Of a stretch of DNA of 64,000 bases, positions 1 to 8,345 are shown piece after piece. This stretch comes from an uncultured Bacilli bacterium (lineage in GTDB: Bacteria; Bacillota_I; Bacilli_A; RF39; UBA660): the NCBI GenBank assembly GCA_949425635.1, contig CASPWD010000001.1:248001-312000 (forward strand), given 5' to 3'. The notes beneath the pieces were generated by a model. The model had not been told where the DNA came from, did no database searches, and saw only the letters and a list, made by a program, of their open reading frames with translations. The position numbers and the translations under genes are program-made. Position 1 is the stretch's first letter. Each line of letters opens with the position of its first letter.

Positions 1-224
1 CAAGCTGTGGAAAATTAAAAGAAATATTTTTTAATTTTTTTGCTATCAACAGCATATCCACAAACTTACTAACAATTTACATCGCATAAACACTAGTATA
101 CCTTTATTTATCAACACTATCAACAATTTTCAAATACACATGTTGAAAAAGTTATCCACATATCCACAGGCAAATGTTGATAAGTAGAAAAAAGTCGAAA
201 AATCACGATTAAGTAAAGTAATTC
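1..224. other. oriC: Replication origin region (dnaA-rpmH intergenic) with DnaA boxes
   Basis: This stretch is very AT-rich and has no gene. It holds one perfect DnaA box, TTATCCACA at 152-160, followed directly by ATATCCACA at 160-168. One- or two-mismatch boxes are at 5-14 (reverse), 43-51, 54-62, 108-116, 117-125 and 175-183 (reverse). The position just upstream of rpmH is where Bacillus-type origins lie, with dnaA expected to diverge to the left of the window. The boxes are seen directly; origin function is inferred from their clustering and the gene order. Confidence 0.85.
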
Positions 225-254
225 TTGACATTTTTTGAAACCTAATATTATAAT
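225..254 (+). promoter_or_regulatory. Promoter of rpmH-rnpA
   Basis: A consensus -35 TTGACA (225-230) and -10 TATAAT (249-254) are separated by 18 bases, about 30 bases before the rpmH start. This is a near-perfect housekeeping sigma promoter, as expected for a ribosomal protein gene. Confidence 0.85.
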
Positions 255-287
255 AAGGGAGCTTATTTAGATGTGGAGGTGTATTAT

Positions 288-413
288 ATGAAAAGAACTT
301 ATCAACCAAATAATAGAAAAAGAGCAAAGAAACATGGTTTTTTCGCTAGAAAAGAAAGCAATATTTTAAATTCAAGAAGAGCAAAAGGTCGTAAAAGAAT
401 CGTTGTTAAATAA
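288..413 (+). CDS. rpmH: 50S ribosomal protein L34
   Basis: This is a 41-residue, strongly basic protein starting [18 protein letters not shown], the L34 signature, and ending in an RRAKGRKR motif. L34 is a late-assembling protein of the large ribosomal subunit. The start follows a TGGAGGTG ribosome binding site at 274-281. The usual length is about 44 residues; here the middle segment, normally MSTKNGRKVLARRR, is about three residues shorter ([10 protein letters not shown]). It opens the rpmH-rnpA-yidC-jag run, the universal arrangement beside the origin. Identity is certain from sequence and context. Confidence 0.97.
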   Translation: MKRTYQPNNRKRAKKHGFFARKESNILNSRRAKGRKRIVVK

Positions 414-434
414 GCCACTACCAAGTGGTTTTTT
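412..434 (+). terminator. Intrinsic terminator or attenuator between rpmH and rnpA
   Basis: CCACT (415-419) pairs with AGTGG (424-428) around an ACCA loop, flanked by A-T/G-U pairs and followed by six T. The short stem starts at the rpmH stop codon. It probably lowers read-through so that L34 is made in excess over RnpA. Confidence 0.65.
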
Positions 435-459
435 CTGTATTAAAAAGGGTGTGTATCAA

Positions 460-780
460 ATGAAAAGAAAAGAAACTATAAAAGATAAAAAACTTTTTAA
501 TAATATAATAAGGAAAGGCAAATTCAAAAAGAATGAATTTTATGTTCTATATAACGTAGCACATGATGACGAAGAGATTAACTATGGTGTAGCTATAAGT
601 AAGAAAGTTGGAAATGCCGTTACTCGTAATAAATTGAAAAGACAAACTAGAGCAATTATTGATAGTCATAGAAATTTATTTAAAAATAACCACAATTATA
701 TTATAATGATAAGAAAGAGCTGTGCTAATACTGAATATAATGTATTAGAAGCTGCTCTAGTTGGATTATTAGAGAGTTAA
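460..780 (+). CDS. rnpA: Ribonuclease P protein component
   Basis: This 106-residue basic protein binds the RNase P RNA and helps remove 5' leaders from pre-tRNAs. The family pattern is visible: an N-terminal KKLFNNIIRKGKF element and the RNR-like motif GNAVTRNKLKRQTRAI at about residues 50-65. The start chosen is the ATG at 460, behind AAAGGGTG; an in-frame ATG at 403 lies inside rpmH and would add an unrelated, non-basic leader across the terminator hairpin. The length fits the family (about 110-120). It is followed after 10 bases by yidC. Confidence 0.95.
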   Translation: MKRKETIKDKKLFNNIIRKGKFKKNEFYVLYNVAHDDEEINYGVAISKKVGNAVTRNKLKRQTRAIIDSHRNLFKNNHNYIIMIRKSCANTEYNVLEAALVGLLES

Positions 781-790
781 AGGTGAGAAC

Positions 791-1729
791 GTGAAGAAAA
801 AAACAAAAGTATTTATAATCGCCCTTCTTTTAATCTTATGTACAGGATGTACTAAGACTCTAAAAGATGGCAAAGAAGTAGTAACAAATCCAGAAACTGG
901 TCAAACATTAACATCAAATATTTTATGCCGACCAAGTGAGGAACAATTATTAGAAAAGTATTCAGAGTATGATGAAAAATTAACTGTAAGTTTAGATGAT
1001 CTACCAGAATGTAATAATTTTACTCCAAGTAAATTAAAATATAATGGTCTTTGGGAATCTATATTTGTTAAACCACTATCTTATATAATATTAAAACTTG
1101 GTTATCTAGTGAAAAACATGGGTATTTCAGTAATGATAATAGGTTTATTGATAAGACTTATTATGATGCCAATCCAAATTAAAACAGTAAAACAATCTGA
1201 AAATATGAAGAAAATTCAACCTGAGATGGCAAGAATTGAAAAGAAATATGCTAATAAAACAGACAATGATTCATTAATGATGAAGAGCCAAGAAACAATG
1301 ATGCTTTATAAAAAATATCAAATTAACCCAGTAAGTGGTTGTCTCCTAGCATTTATTCAATTACCAATATTCTTTGCTTTTTTAGAAGCAATCAATAGAA
1401 CACCAGCAATCTTTGAAGGAACATTCTTGACAATGAATTTGGGTATGACTCCTACAACAGGAATTGCTTCTCATAATTATATTTATATAATTCTAATTGT
1501 ATTAATTATCTTAACAACATTCCTATCATTTAAGATATCAATGTCTAGTCAAAACCAACCTACAGAAATGCAAGAACAAATGAAATTCATGTTTATATTT
1601 ATGATAGCAATGGTTGCATTTGCATCTTTAAGTTTACCAACAGCATTAGCGTTATACTGGATTGTAACAAATGGTTTTGCCGTAATTCAAAATTTAGTAA
1701 TTAAAAAGATAATTGGAAAGAGGAATTAA
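791..1729 (+). CDS. yidC: Membrane protein insertase YidC (lipoprotein type)
   Basis: This 312-residue membrane insertase of the YidC/Oxa1/SpoIIIJ family helps insert proteins into the cytoplasmic membrane alone or with Sec. It begins with GTG at 791 behind AAAGGTGAG. A lipoprotein signal peptide ends at Cys20 (CTGC), and the Oxa1 core follows from about residue 95 to the end, with a conserved Arg in the first core helix (GLLIRLIMMPIQ) and five predicted membrane segments. In spore formers the paralogue at this locus (SpoIIIJ) is also needed for forespore development. Its stop is followed immediately by jag. Confidence 0.94.
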   Translation: MKKKTKVFIIALLLILCTGCTKTLKDGKEVVTNPETGQTLTSNILCRPSEEQLLEKYSEYDEKLTVSLDDLPECNNFTPSKLKYNGLWESIFVKPLSYIILKLGYLVKNMGISVMIIGLLIRLIMMPIQIKTVKQSENMKKIQPEMARIEKKYANKTDNDSLMMKSQETMMLYKKYQINPVSGCLLAFIQLPIFFAFLEAINRTPAIFEGTFLTMNLGMTPTTGIASHNYIYIILIVLIILTTFLSFKISMSSQNQPTEMQEQMKFMFIFMIAMVAFASLSLPTALALYWIVTNGFAVIQNLVIKKIIGKRN

Positions 1730-1730
1730 A

Positions 1731-2360
1731 ATGAAGTTAGAAGTATTTGAAGGAAAAACTAAAGAAGATGCATTAAACTTAGCTTTAGAATCATTGAATG
1801 CTAAAGAAAGTGAAATCTTCTATACGGAAGAAGAAGTAAAAGGAAAACTATTTAAAGCTGCTACATATAAAGTTAATGCTATAAAAATATCTGAAATCGC
1901 AGAATTCCTAAAAGAAAAGTTAGCAGAATTACTTAAAAATATGAATATTGATTGTAAATTCGAATCAAGTGTTAGAGATGAACAAATAAATATTAAAATG
2001 TATTCAGATAAAAATAGCATCTTAATCGGAAAAAATGGTCAAACATTAATGGCTATTCAAACAATATTAAGACAAATGGTTCATAATGAAATTGGTATGT
2101 ATCCATATATCTTACTAGATGTTGAAAATTATAAAGAAAAGAAAATATCTAATTTAGAAAGAAATGCTAAACGTATAGCAAAAGAAGTATTAAAAACTAA
2201 AATAGATGTAAGCTTAGATAACATGAACTCATATGAAAGAAGAATAGTTCATAATGTTCTAACTAAATTTAAAAACATTTCAACTGAGAGTGTTGGTGAA
2301 GAACCAAATAGACATATAGTTATTAAATATGTTGAAACGAAAGATATGGAAGAAGAATAA
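1731..2360 (+). CDS. jag: RNA-binding protein Jag/KhpB (Jag-N, KH and R3H domains)
   Basis: This 209-residue RNA-binding protein is encoded next to yidC in nearly all Bacillota. The order is an N-terminal Jag domain (residues 1-50, EVFEGKTKEDALNLALE), a KH domain with a GKNG loop at about residues 100-103, and a C-terminal R3H domain from about 150 (NSYERRIVHNVL). In streptococci the homologue pairs with KhpA and tunes cell division and elongation. The start is ATG 1731 behind AAAGAGG (1717-1723); an in-frame TTG at 1713 lies within yidC and is rejected. Confidence 0.93.
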   Translation: MKLEVFEGKTKEDALNLALESLNAKESEIFYTEEEVKGKLFKAATYKVNAIKISEIAEFLKEKLAELLKNMNIDCKFESSVRDEQINIKMYSDKNSILIGKNGQTLMAIQTILRQMVHNEIGMYPYILLDVENYKEKKISNLERNAKRIAKEVLKTKIDVSLDNMNSYERRIVHNVLTKFKNISTESVGEEPNRHIVIKYVETKDMEEE

Positions 2361-2390
2361 TTTCTTCTTTTTTTATGCCATAATATATCA

Positions 2391-2414
2391 AAATTATTTC
2401 CCGGGAAATAATTT
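2391..2414. promoter_or_regulatory. Candidate Noc-binding site 1
   Basis: This is a perfect 24-bp palindrome centred at 2402/2403 with the core ATTTCCCGGGAAAT. The core equals the published Noc-binding sequence of Bacillus subtilis. A noc gene lies about 4 kb downstream. CCCGGG is conspicuous in such AT-rich DNA. Confidence 0.85.
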
Positions 2415-2672
2415 ATACCGCTATAAAAATCAAAAAACTCATATTTTTCTAAGGAATCTATGCTTTTTATAGTATTTTATAAAAATATATCAAAATCAAA
2501 GCTATGATTTTTTTGAAAAAAAAGTAAATAAATATAGTTGTTGATAACTAAATTTTTTTTGAAATAATATTTAGTGTAAGGTATATAATTTCAGATAATC
2601 TGATTAAAAATCTTATTTTTCCTGAAAAATACCATCTAATTTATAGTAAACTAAACATTAAACATCTTAAAA

Positions 2673-2696
2673 AAAATATTTCCCGGGAAATATTTT
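2673..2696. promoter_or_regulatory. Candidate Noc-binding site 2
   Basis: This is a second perfect 24-bp palindrome, centred at 2684/2685, with the same ATTTCCCGGGAAAT core but different outer bases from site 1. It lies 282 bp from site 1 and about 20-25 bp upstream of the -35 position of the mnmE promoter, so bound Noc could also affect that promoter. Confidence 0.85.
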
Positions 2697-2718
2697 GTTA
2701 TAATATAAATAGAAAAAA

Positions 2719-2747
2719 TTCTCATATATAGTTATTTGTGCTATAAT
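2719..2747 (+). promoter_or_regulatory. Promoter of mnmE (extended -10)
   Basis: TATAAT at 2742-2747 is preceded by TGC, giving an extended -10 element. A weak -35 (TTCTCA, 2719-2724) is 17 bases upstream. The ribosome binding site AAAAGGAG and the mnmE start follow. Confidence 0.6.
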
Positions 2748-2772
2748 ACGACCTTAAAAGGAGTTGGTTTTC

Positions 2773-4137
2773 ATGAACGATACTATTTGTGCAATTGCTA
2801 CTAGTCAAGGTGTCGGAGCTATTGCTATTATCCGTATTAGCGGCGACGAATCTATAGAAATAGTAAATAAAATATTTAAGGGAAAAGACTTAACAAAAGT
2901 ATCATCTCATACCATTAATTATGGTCATATTGTTGATAAATCAGGAAATGTAATAGATGAGGTCTTAGTATCAGTAATGCGTGCACCAAAAACGTTTACA
3001 ACTGAAGATGTTGTTGAAATAAATACTCATGGAGGTATTGCTTCCACTAATAAAGTTCTAGAAGTACTATTAACGAATGGTTGTCGTCTTGCTGAACCAG
3101 GAGAGTTTACGAAACGTGCCTTCTTAGGCGGAAGAATCGATCTTTTAGAAGCGGAAGCAGTAATGGATATGATTAACGCTAAAACAAACACACAAAGAGA
3201 GTTGGCGATTAATCAAATATCAGGTAAAGTATCAGATCTTATAAATTCCTTAAGAGATGATATGGTACAAATAATTTCCAACATCAATGTTAACATAGAC
3301 TATCCTGAATATGATGATGTTGATATCATAACAGATGAAATACTAATTCCTAAAATCGCTAGCTTAAAAGAAAGAATAACTAAAATACTAAAAGAAAGTC
3401 GTAATGGTCGAATAATAAAAGAGGGTATCAAAACTTCTATTATTGGTAAACCTAATGTTGGAAAAAGTAGTTTACTTAATGCTTTATTGGAAGAAGAAAA
3501 AGCCATTGTAACAGATATTGCTGGTACAACAAGAGACATTGTCGAGGGTCAAATAAGCATAAATGGTATTCTTCTTAATATGATTGACACCGCAGGTATT
3601 AGAGAAACTGAAGATGTAATCGAAGCCATCGGCGTTGAAAAGAGTATCAAAATGATGAATGAAGCAGACTTAGTTTTATTTGTTCTAAATAATAATGAAG
3701 AACTAAGTGATGATATAAAAACTTTATTGAATGAATTAGAAGATAAAAATTATATAATTATAATAAATAAAACTGACTTACCTAAAAAATTAGACCTTAA
3801 TGGAATCAATGTTGATAACTCAAAAATTATTAACATGAGCATAAAAAATAATTTAGGTCTAGAAGAATTAAAAAATAAAATAATCGAAATCTTTAATATA
3901 TCTGGTATTGAAAGTAAAGATCCAACTTACTTAAGTAACGCTCGCAGTATAAGTATTTTAGAATCTTGCCTTGAGGCAATTACTGAAGTAGAGATTGGTG
4001 TTAAAAATAATCAACCAATTGATATGATTGAGCTAGATATTAAAGACATTTGGGAAAAATTAGGTACTATAAATGGTACAACCTATGAAGAAGAATTATT
4101 AGACGAAATGTTTAGTAGATTCTGTCTTGGGAAATAA
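2773..4137 (+). CDS. mnmE: tRNA modification GTPase MnmE
   Basis: This 454-residue GTPase works with MnmG to install the (carboxymethyl)aminomethyl group on the wobble uridine (U34) of tRNAs. The N-terminal folate-binding domain comes first (residues 1-120), then a helical domain interrupted by the G domain: P loop GKPNVGKSS at about 225, TTRD switch, DTAG at about 272 and NKTD at about 336. The C terminus ends FCLGK, the variant of the CIGK motif whose Cys is needed for the modification. The start is ATG 2773 behind AAAAGGAG; TTG 2764 is too close to that site. mnmG follows after 18 bases. Confidence 0.97.
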   Translation: MNDTICAIATSQGVGAIAIIRISGDESIEIVNKIFKGKDLTKVSSHTINYGHIVDKSGNVIDEVLVSVMRAPKTFTTEDVVEINTHGGIASTNKVLEVLLTNGCRLAEPGEFTKRAFLGGRIDLLEAEAVMDMINAKTNTQRELAINQISGKVSDLINSLRDDMVQIISNINVNIDYPEYDDVDIITDEILIPKIASLKERITKILKESRNGRIIKEGIKTSIIGKPNVGKSSLLNALLEEEKAIVTDIAGTTRDIVEGQISINGILLNMIDTAGIRETEDVIEAIGVEKSIKMMNEADLVLFVLNNNEELSDDIKTLLNELEDKNYIIIINKTDLPKKLDLNGINVDNSKIINMSIKNNLGLEELKNKIIEIFNISGIESKDPTYLSNARSISILESCLEAITEVEIGVKNNQPIDMIELDIKDIWEKLGTINGTTYEEELLDEMFSRFCLGK

Positions 4138-4155
4138 AAGGAGTTGTTGATAACT

Positions 4156-6024
4156 ATGATAGATGTAATAGTTGTAGGTGGAGGTCACGCTGGATGTGAA
4201 GCCGCAAATGCCTGTGCCAAAAAAGGTCATAAAACATTATTGATTACTGCGAATATCAAAAATATTGCTGACATGCCTTGCAATCCTCATATTGGCGGAA
4301 GTGCAAAAGGTATCGTTGTTCGTGAAATAGATGCCCTAGGTGGTATTATGGGACAAGTAGCAGATAAAACACACTTACAAATAAAAATGCTAAATAGTGC
4401 TAAAGGTCCAGCAGTTCAGTCTTTACGTGCTCAAGGAGATAAAGTTGCTTATCCAAAGTGTATGTTAGAATATCTAAAATCTCTAGAGAATCTTGAAATA
4501 AGAGAAGCAATGATTGAAGATTTAATTGTGGATTCTGGTCGAGTTTTAGGTGTAATTACTGAATATGGTGAAAGAATAGAATCTAAATCTGTTATATTAA
4601 CTACTGGTACTTACTTAAAAGCAGACATTCTTGTGGGTTCTACTCGTACAAGAAAAGGACCACATGATGAAAAACCTTCAAATCATCTAAGTGACAGATT
4701 AAGAGAATATGGTTTTAATATCATCAGACTTAAAACTGGAACACCACAAAGATTAGACAGAAAAACAATCGACTTTACTAAAGTTAAATTAGAACCAGGA
4801 GATAACGTATATCACACATTTAGCTACGACTTAGAACCATGCTATAAAATAGAAGACCAAGAGCCATGTTATCTAACATACACAAACGAGAAAACTCACC
4901 AAATAATTAGAGATAATCTAAACAAATCAAGTATGTACGGAGCTTTAGATGACATTAAAGGAATAGGTCCACGTTATTGCCCAAGTATCGAAGATAAAGT
5001 AGTTAGATTCAGCGATAAAGAAAGACATCAATTATTTATTGAACCAGAAAGCAAAAGCTATGATGATATGTACTTACAAGGTTTTTCTACATCTATGCCT
5101 CCAGAAGTACAGGAACAAATGGTCCATAGTTTACCAGGACTAGAAAATGCGAAAATTCTAAAATATGGATATGCTATCGAATATGATGCAATCTACCCTA
5201 CTCAACTTCATGCTTCGCTAGAAACAAAAGTTTTAGAAAACCTTTATACAGCTGGCCAAATTAACGGAACAAGTGGTTATGAAGAAGCAGCCTGCCAAGG
5301 TTTAATGGCTGGTATCAATGCCTCTTTAAAATTAGAAGGAAAAGAACCCTTAGTATTAAAAAGATCTGATGCATACATCGGAGTACTAATTGACGATATC
5401 ATTACAAAAGGTATCAGAGACCCTTATCGTCTTCTAACATCTCGTGCTGAATTTAGACTTCTACTTCGTAGCGATAATGCTGATCTTCGTCTAAGAAGAA
5501 TGGGTTATGAAGTTGGAATGATTAACGAAGAACAAATAAATAGACTAAACAAAAAAGAAAGCGACATTGCTTCCCTACTTGAATATATGAAAGTCACTAA
5601 ACTTAAAGTTACACCAGAGGTAAAAATTGCTTTTGAATCAAATAACTTTCAAGTTCCTGCTGCCTCTTTAAGCCTAGAACAACTAATTAAAAGACCAGAA
5701 TTAACAATGGAATTCCTAAGTACTTTAATTGATATTCCATATAGTGATGATATAAAAGAACAAGTTAGTATAAATCTAAAATATGAAGGATACATTGCTA
5801 AATCATATAAAGAAGCAGAAAAAATGCTAAAATTGGAGAAAAAACAAATTCCAGAAGATATTGACTACGATAAAGTAAATAATATTGCGTCAGAAGCAAG
5901 ACAAAAATTAAAAGAGGTTCGTCCTACTACAATAGCTCAAGCAATTCGTATTAGTGGCGTTAATCCAGCAGATATTTCAATACTATCTGTTTACTTAAAA
6001 AAGGAATATGGTAAAGATGAATAA
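4156..6024 (+). CDS. mnmG: tRNA uridine-5-carboxymethylaminomethyl modification enzyme MnmG
   Basis: This 622-residue FAD enzyme (GidA) is the MnmE partner in U34 modification. The FAD-binding GGGHAGCEAA motif is at residues 8-17, and the family blocks MPCNPHIGGSAKG and GYEEAACQGLMAG and the C-terminal helical tRNA/MnmE-binding domain (from about 540) are all present. The start is ATG 4156 with AAAAGGAG 12 bases upstream; in-frame TTG codons at 4144 and 4147 touch the ribosome binding site. Its last codons overlap rsmG by eight bases. Confidence 0.97.
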   Translation: MIDVIVVGGGHAGCEAANACAKKGHKTLLITANIKNIADMPCNPHIGGSAKGIVVREIDALGGIMGQVADKTHLQIKMLNSAKGPAVQSLRAQGDKVAYPKCMLEYLKSLENLEIREAMIEDLIVDSGRVLGVITEYGERIESKSVILTTGTYLKADILVGSTRTRKGPHDEKPSNHLSDRLREYGFNIIRLKTGTPQRLDRKTIDFTKVKLEPGDNVYHTFSYDLEPCYKIEDQEPCYLTYTNEKTHQIIRDNLNKSSMYGALDDIKGIGPRYCPSIEDKVVRFSDKERHQLFIEPESKSYDDMYLQGFSTSMPPEVQEQMVHSLPGLENAKILKYGYAIEYDAIYPTQLHASLETKVLENLYTAGQINGTSGYEEAACQGLMAGINASLKLEGKEPLVLKRSDAYIGVLIDDIITKGIRDPYRLLTSRAEFRLLLRSDNADLRLRRMGYEVGMINEEQINRLNKKESDIASLLEYMKVTKLKVTPEVKIAFESNNFQVPAASLSLEQLIKRPELTMEFLSTLIDIPYSDDIKEQVSINLKYEGYIAKSYKEAEKMLKLEKKQIPEDIDYDKVNNIASEARQKLKEVRPTTIAQAIRISGVNPADISILSVYLKKEYGKDE

Positions 6025-6724
6025 AGAAGAATTTATTAAAAGTGTGTCTGATTTAGGCATAAATCTAACTGAAAAACAATTAGAACAATTAGAAATATAT
6101 TGTAATTTTCTTTTAGAATATAACTCTCATACAAATCTTACAGCCATAAAGGAAAAAGACCAAGTCTATTTAAAACATTTCTATGATTCATTAACTTTTA
6201 TTAAAGCTACCAACCTTGATAACTATGAAACATTATTAGATATAGGTACAGGAGCAGGATTCCCAGGTATGGTCTTAAAGATTATTTATCCAAATCTTGA
6301 AGTAACCCTACTCGATTCAAATAATAAAAAGATAAACTTCTTACGTGAACTAACTATGAAATTAGGACTTACAAAAGTAAACTTCTTTCATGGTCGTGCT
6401 GAAGATTTTTGTATAAAAAATAGAGAGAAATTTGATGTTGTAACAGCTCGTGCAGTAAGTAATATGTCAGTTTTATCTGAACTTTGTCTACCTTTAACTA
6501 ATGTAAATGGCTACTTTATCGCTATGAAAGGGTCAAATATTGACGAAATTACTGAATCAAAAAATGCTATTACTAAATTAGGTGGAAAATTAGAAAATAT
6601 CATAAACTTCACTCTTCCAAAAGAAGATAGCGGTCGTAATATAGCTAAAATTTTCAAAGAAAAAAGAACACCACAAGAATACCCTCGCAGATACGAAAAA
6701 ATAGTTAAAAGCCCATTGAAATAA
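6017..6724 (+). CDS. rsmG: 16S rRNA (guanine527-N7)-methyltransferase RsmG
   Basis: This 235-residue SAM-dependent methyltransferase (GidB) modifies G527 of 16S rRNA; loss in other bacteria gives low-level streptomycin resistance. The SAM motif DIGTGAGFPG lies near residues 74-83 and the family motif NSHTNLTAI near 37-45. The start ATG 6017 overlaps the mnmG stop and is 10 bases after AAGGAA (6001-6006); the ATG at 6008 is too close to it. It is co-oriented with noc, 57 bases downstream. Confidence 0.95.
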   Translation: MNKEEFIKSVSDLGINLTEKQLEQLEIYCNFLLEYNSHTNLTAIKEKDQVYLKHFYDSLTFIKATNLDNYETLLDIGTGAGFPGMVLKIIYPNLEVTLLDSNNKKINFLRELTMKLGLTKVNFFHGRAEDFCIKNREKFDVVTARAVSNMSVLSELCLPLTNVNGYFIAMKGSNIDEITESKNAITKLGGKLENIINFTLPKEDSGRNIAKIFKEKRTPQEYPRRYEKIVKSPLK

Positions 6725-6781
6725 AATGGGAAATAATGTATTATTAATAATAGGAAAGACTAAGAAAAAGGGGCTGATATA

Positions 6782-8296
6782 ATGAATTTAGAATCAGGAG
6801 TACTACAAGTCCACATAGAAGATATTATTCCAAATAGATTTCAACCAAGGCTTACATTTGATGAACAAGGTTTAAAGGAACTATCTGACTCAATTAGAGA
6901 ACATGGAATAATTCAACCCCTAGTATTAAGAAAATTAGGAGATAAATACGAAATTATTGCTGGTGAACGTCGTTACAAAGCATCTCAAATGGCAGGACTT
7001 ACTACAGTTCCAGCTGTAATTGCTAATATAGACGATAATAAGTCAGCGGAAGTAGCTTTAGTAGAAAATGTCCAAAGAAGAGATTTAACAGCTATTGAAG
7101 AAGCTCGTTCTTATCGCAGTTTACTAGACAAAGGATATTTAACGCAAGATCAATTAGCAAAACGTATGGGATTATCACAGCCAGCCATTGCTAACAAGTT
7201 GCGTTTGCTTAACTTAGACGAAGAAGTACAACAGGCCCTTTTAGAAGAGAAAATTTCTGAAAGACATGCTCGTACTCTACTTTCTTTAGAAGATAAAGAA
7301 GCACAAAGAGAATGGTTACATCGTATAATTAATGAACGTCTAACAGTAAGACAACTTGATTTAGAATTAAAAAAAGTAAGAAGCGCCAATAATAATGTGC
7401 CATTAGGAGAAGAAGATGAAGGAACGGGAGAAGTCCCTATAATTTCATCACGTCCAAGTATCGAGGATATAAAAGCAAATGCTATGGACATTGGCCTAGC
7501 TAATAGAATATCTAATCAGCCAAAGCAAGAAACAGAAACTTTAGAAACTTTAGATGTTACAGAAAACAATCATCCAGAAACTCTTACATTTGACGAACCA
7601 TCTCCTACTCCATTTGCAACCTTTGATCCTAATCAAAGTAATAACTTACCAGAAGATTCGTTTACAACTGCAACAACTATTCCAGAGTTTAATATAGCAA
7701 CTCCAAACTCAGCCAGTACATTAATGCCAACAGAAAGTTTGACAGATATACCAAATGATTCAAATAAATTCTTTGGCTTTAATGAAAATATTGAAACTTT
7801 AACTAATTCAATGGATAGGATGCCAACATTTAATCAAGTATCAAGTTCATCATCAGCTAACGATTTTGAAGTTTTTGATGCTCCAACTATAAGTAATTCA
7901 TTTACAGAGTCAGAATCATTGGAACCTATCGAATCATCACCAGCTACTCCAATGCCAACTCAAGAAGTACCTGTAATGAATAATAATAATACAATATTAA
8001 ATTCATCATTTGAAATGAATCCTAATAATCGATTCTTCACTCCAGTATCTGAACCACCTCGTGAAATTAATATTGTCAGTAAAAATGAAATTGATATTGA
8101 CCCTATGGATGCAGTAGATAATCTAACAAATAGCGATCAAGTTAGTATGGGTGGACAAAAGATGGATTTAAAAGATGCTATAGCTCAAATTCGTAGTTCT
8201 ATTGAATCTTTAGGAGATAAAGGTTTCTATATTGATGTAGAAGAAATAGATTTTGAAAAGAATTATCAAATAACAATGCGTATTTACAAAGATTAA
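6782..8296 (+). CDS. noc: Nucleoid occlusion protein Noc, long form
   Basis: This 504-residue ParB-family protein has the N-terminal CTP-binding fold (residues 10-100; GERRYKASQ motif near 62) and a central helix-turn-helix (120-200). Noc rather than ParB identity rests on specificity residues: SQPAIANKLRLL carries Gln and Lys where the genome's own ParB has SRSYITNLLGLL, and SERHAR has Arg where ParB has MGHAR. ATTTCCCGGGAAAT sites lie nearby. Noc binds such sites and blocks division over the nucleoid. Two oddities stand out. The protein lacks the amphipathic N-terminal membrane helix of Bacillus Noc, since a stop lies 18 bases upstream with no other start. Beyond residue 220 there is a low-complexity Asn/Ser/Thr/Pro/Glu tail of over 200 residues before a conserved-looking end (from about 460, DLKDAIAQIRSSIESLG). 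Usual length is about 280. Confidence 0.88.
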   Translation: MNLESGVLQVHIEDIIPNRFQPRLTFDEQGLKELSDSIREHGIIQPLVLRKLGDKYEIIAGERRYKASQMAGLTTVPAVIANIDDNKSAEVALVENVQRRDLTAIEEARSYRSLLDKGYLTQDQLAKRMGLSQPAIANKLRLLNLDEEVQQALLEEKISERHARTLLSLEDKEAQREWLHRIINERLTVRQLDLELKKVRSANNNVPLGEEDEGTGEVPIISSRPSIEDIKANAMDIGLANRISNQPKQETETLETLDVTENNHPETLTFDEPSPTPFATFDPNQSNNLPEDSFTTATTIPEFNIATPNSASTLMPTESLTDIPNDSNKFFGFNENIETLTNSMDRMPTFNQVSSSSSANDFEVFDAPTISNSFTESESLEPIESSPATPMPTQEVPVMNNNNTILNSSFEMNPNNRFFTPVSEPPREINIVSKNEIDIDPMDAVDNLTNSDQVSMGGQKMDLKDAIAQIRSSIESLGDKGFYIDVEEIDFEKNYQITMRIYKD

Positions 8297-8307
8297 TAAA
8301 TCAAACT

Positions 8308-8340
8308 AAAACTAGTAGAAATCAACCTACTAGTTTTTTA
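8308..8340 (+). terminator. Terminator of noc
   Basis: An 11-bp perfect stem, AAAACTAGTAG (8308-8318) with CTACTAGTTTT (8327-8337), has an 8-base loop and a T run. It separates the plus-strand origin run from the convergent minus-strand block and may act in both directions. Confidence 0.88.
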
Positions 8341-8345
8341 ATACC

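Larger units (their letters stand above)
2361..2772. other. AT-rich 412-bp intergenic region before mnmE
   Basis: No open reading frame is seen here. It contains the two Noc-type palindromes listed separately (2391-2414 and 2673-2696), a weak jag 3' hairpin with T tract near 2340-2373, a single DnaA-box-like TGTTGATAA at 2539-2547, and the mnmE promoter at its right end. It is unusually long compared with the tight spacing of the genes on both sides. Confidence 0.7.

Noticed and set aside
403-459. Upstream ATG of rnpA
   Set aside because: It lies inside rpmH and would translate the attenuator hairpin; the ATG at 460 has the ribosome binding site.
2539-2547. DnaA boxes away from the origin (TGTTGATAA at 2539, 4147 and 17799)
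   Set aside because: Single one-mismatch sites are expected by chance in such AT-rich sequence; only the cluster at 1-183 is convincing.
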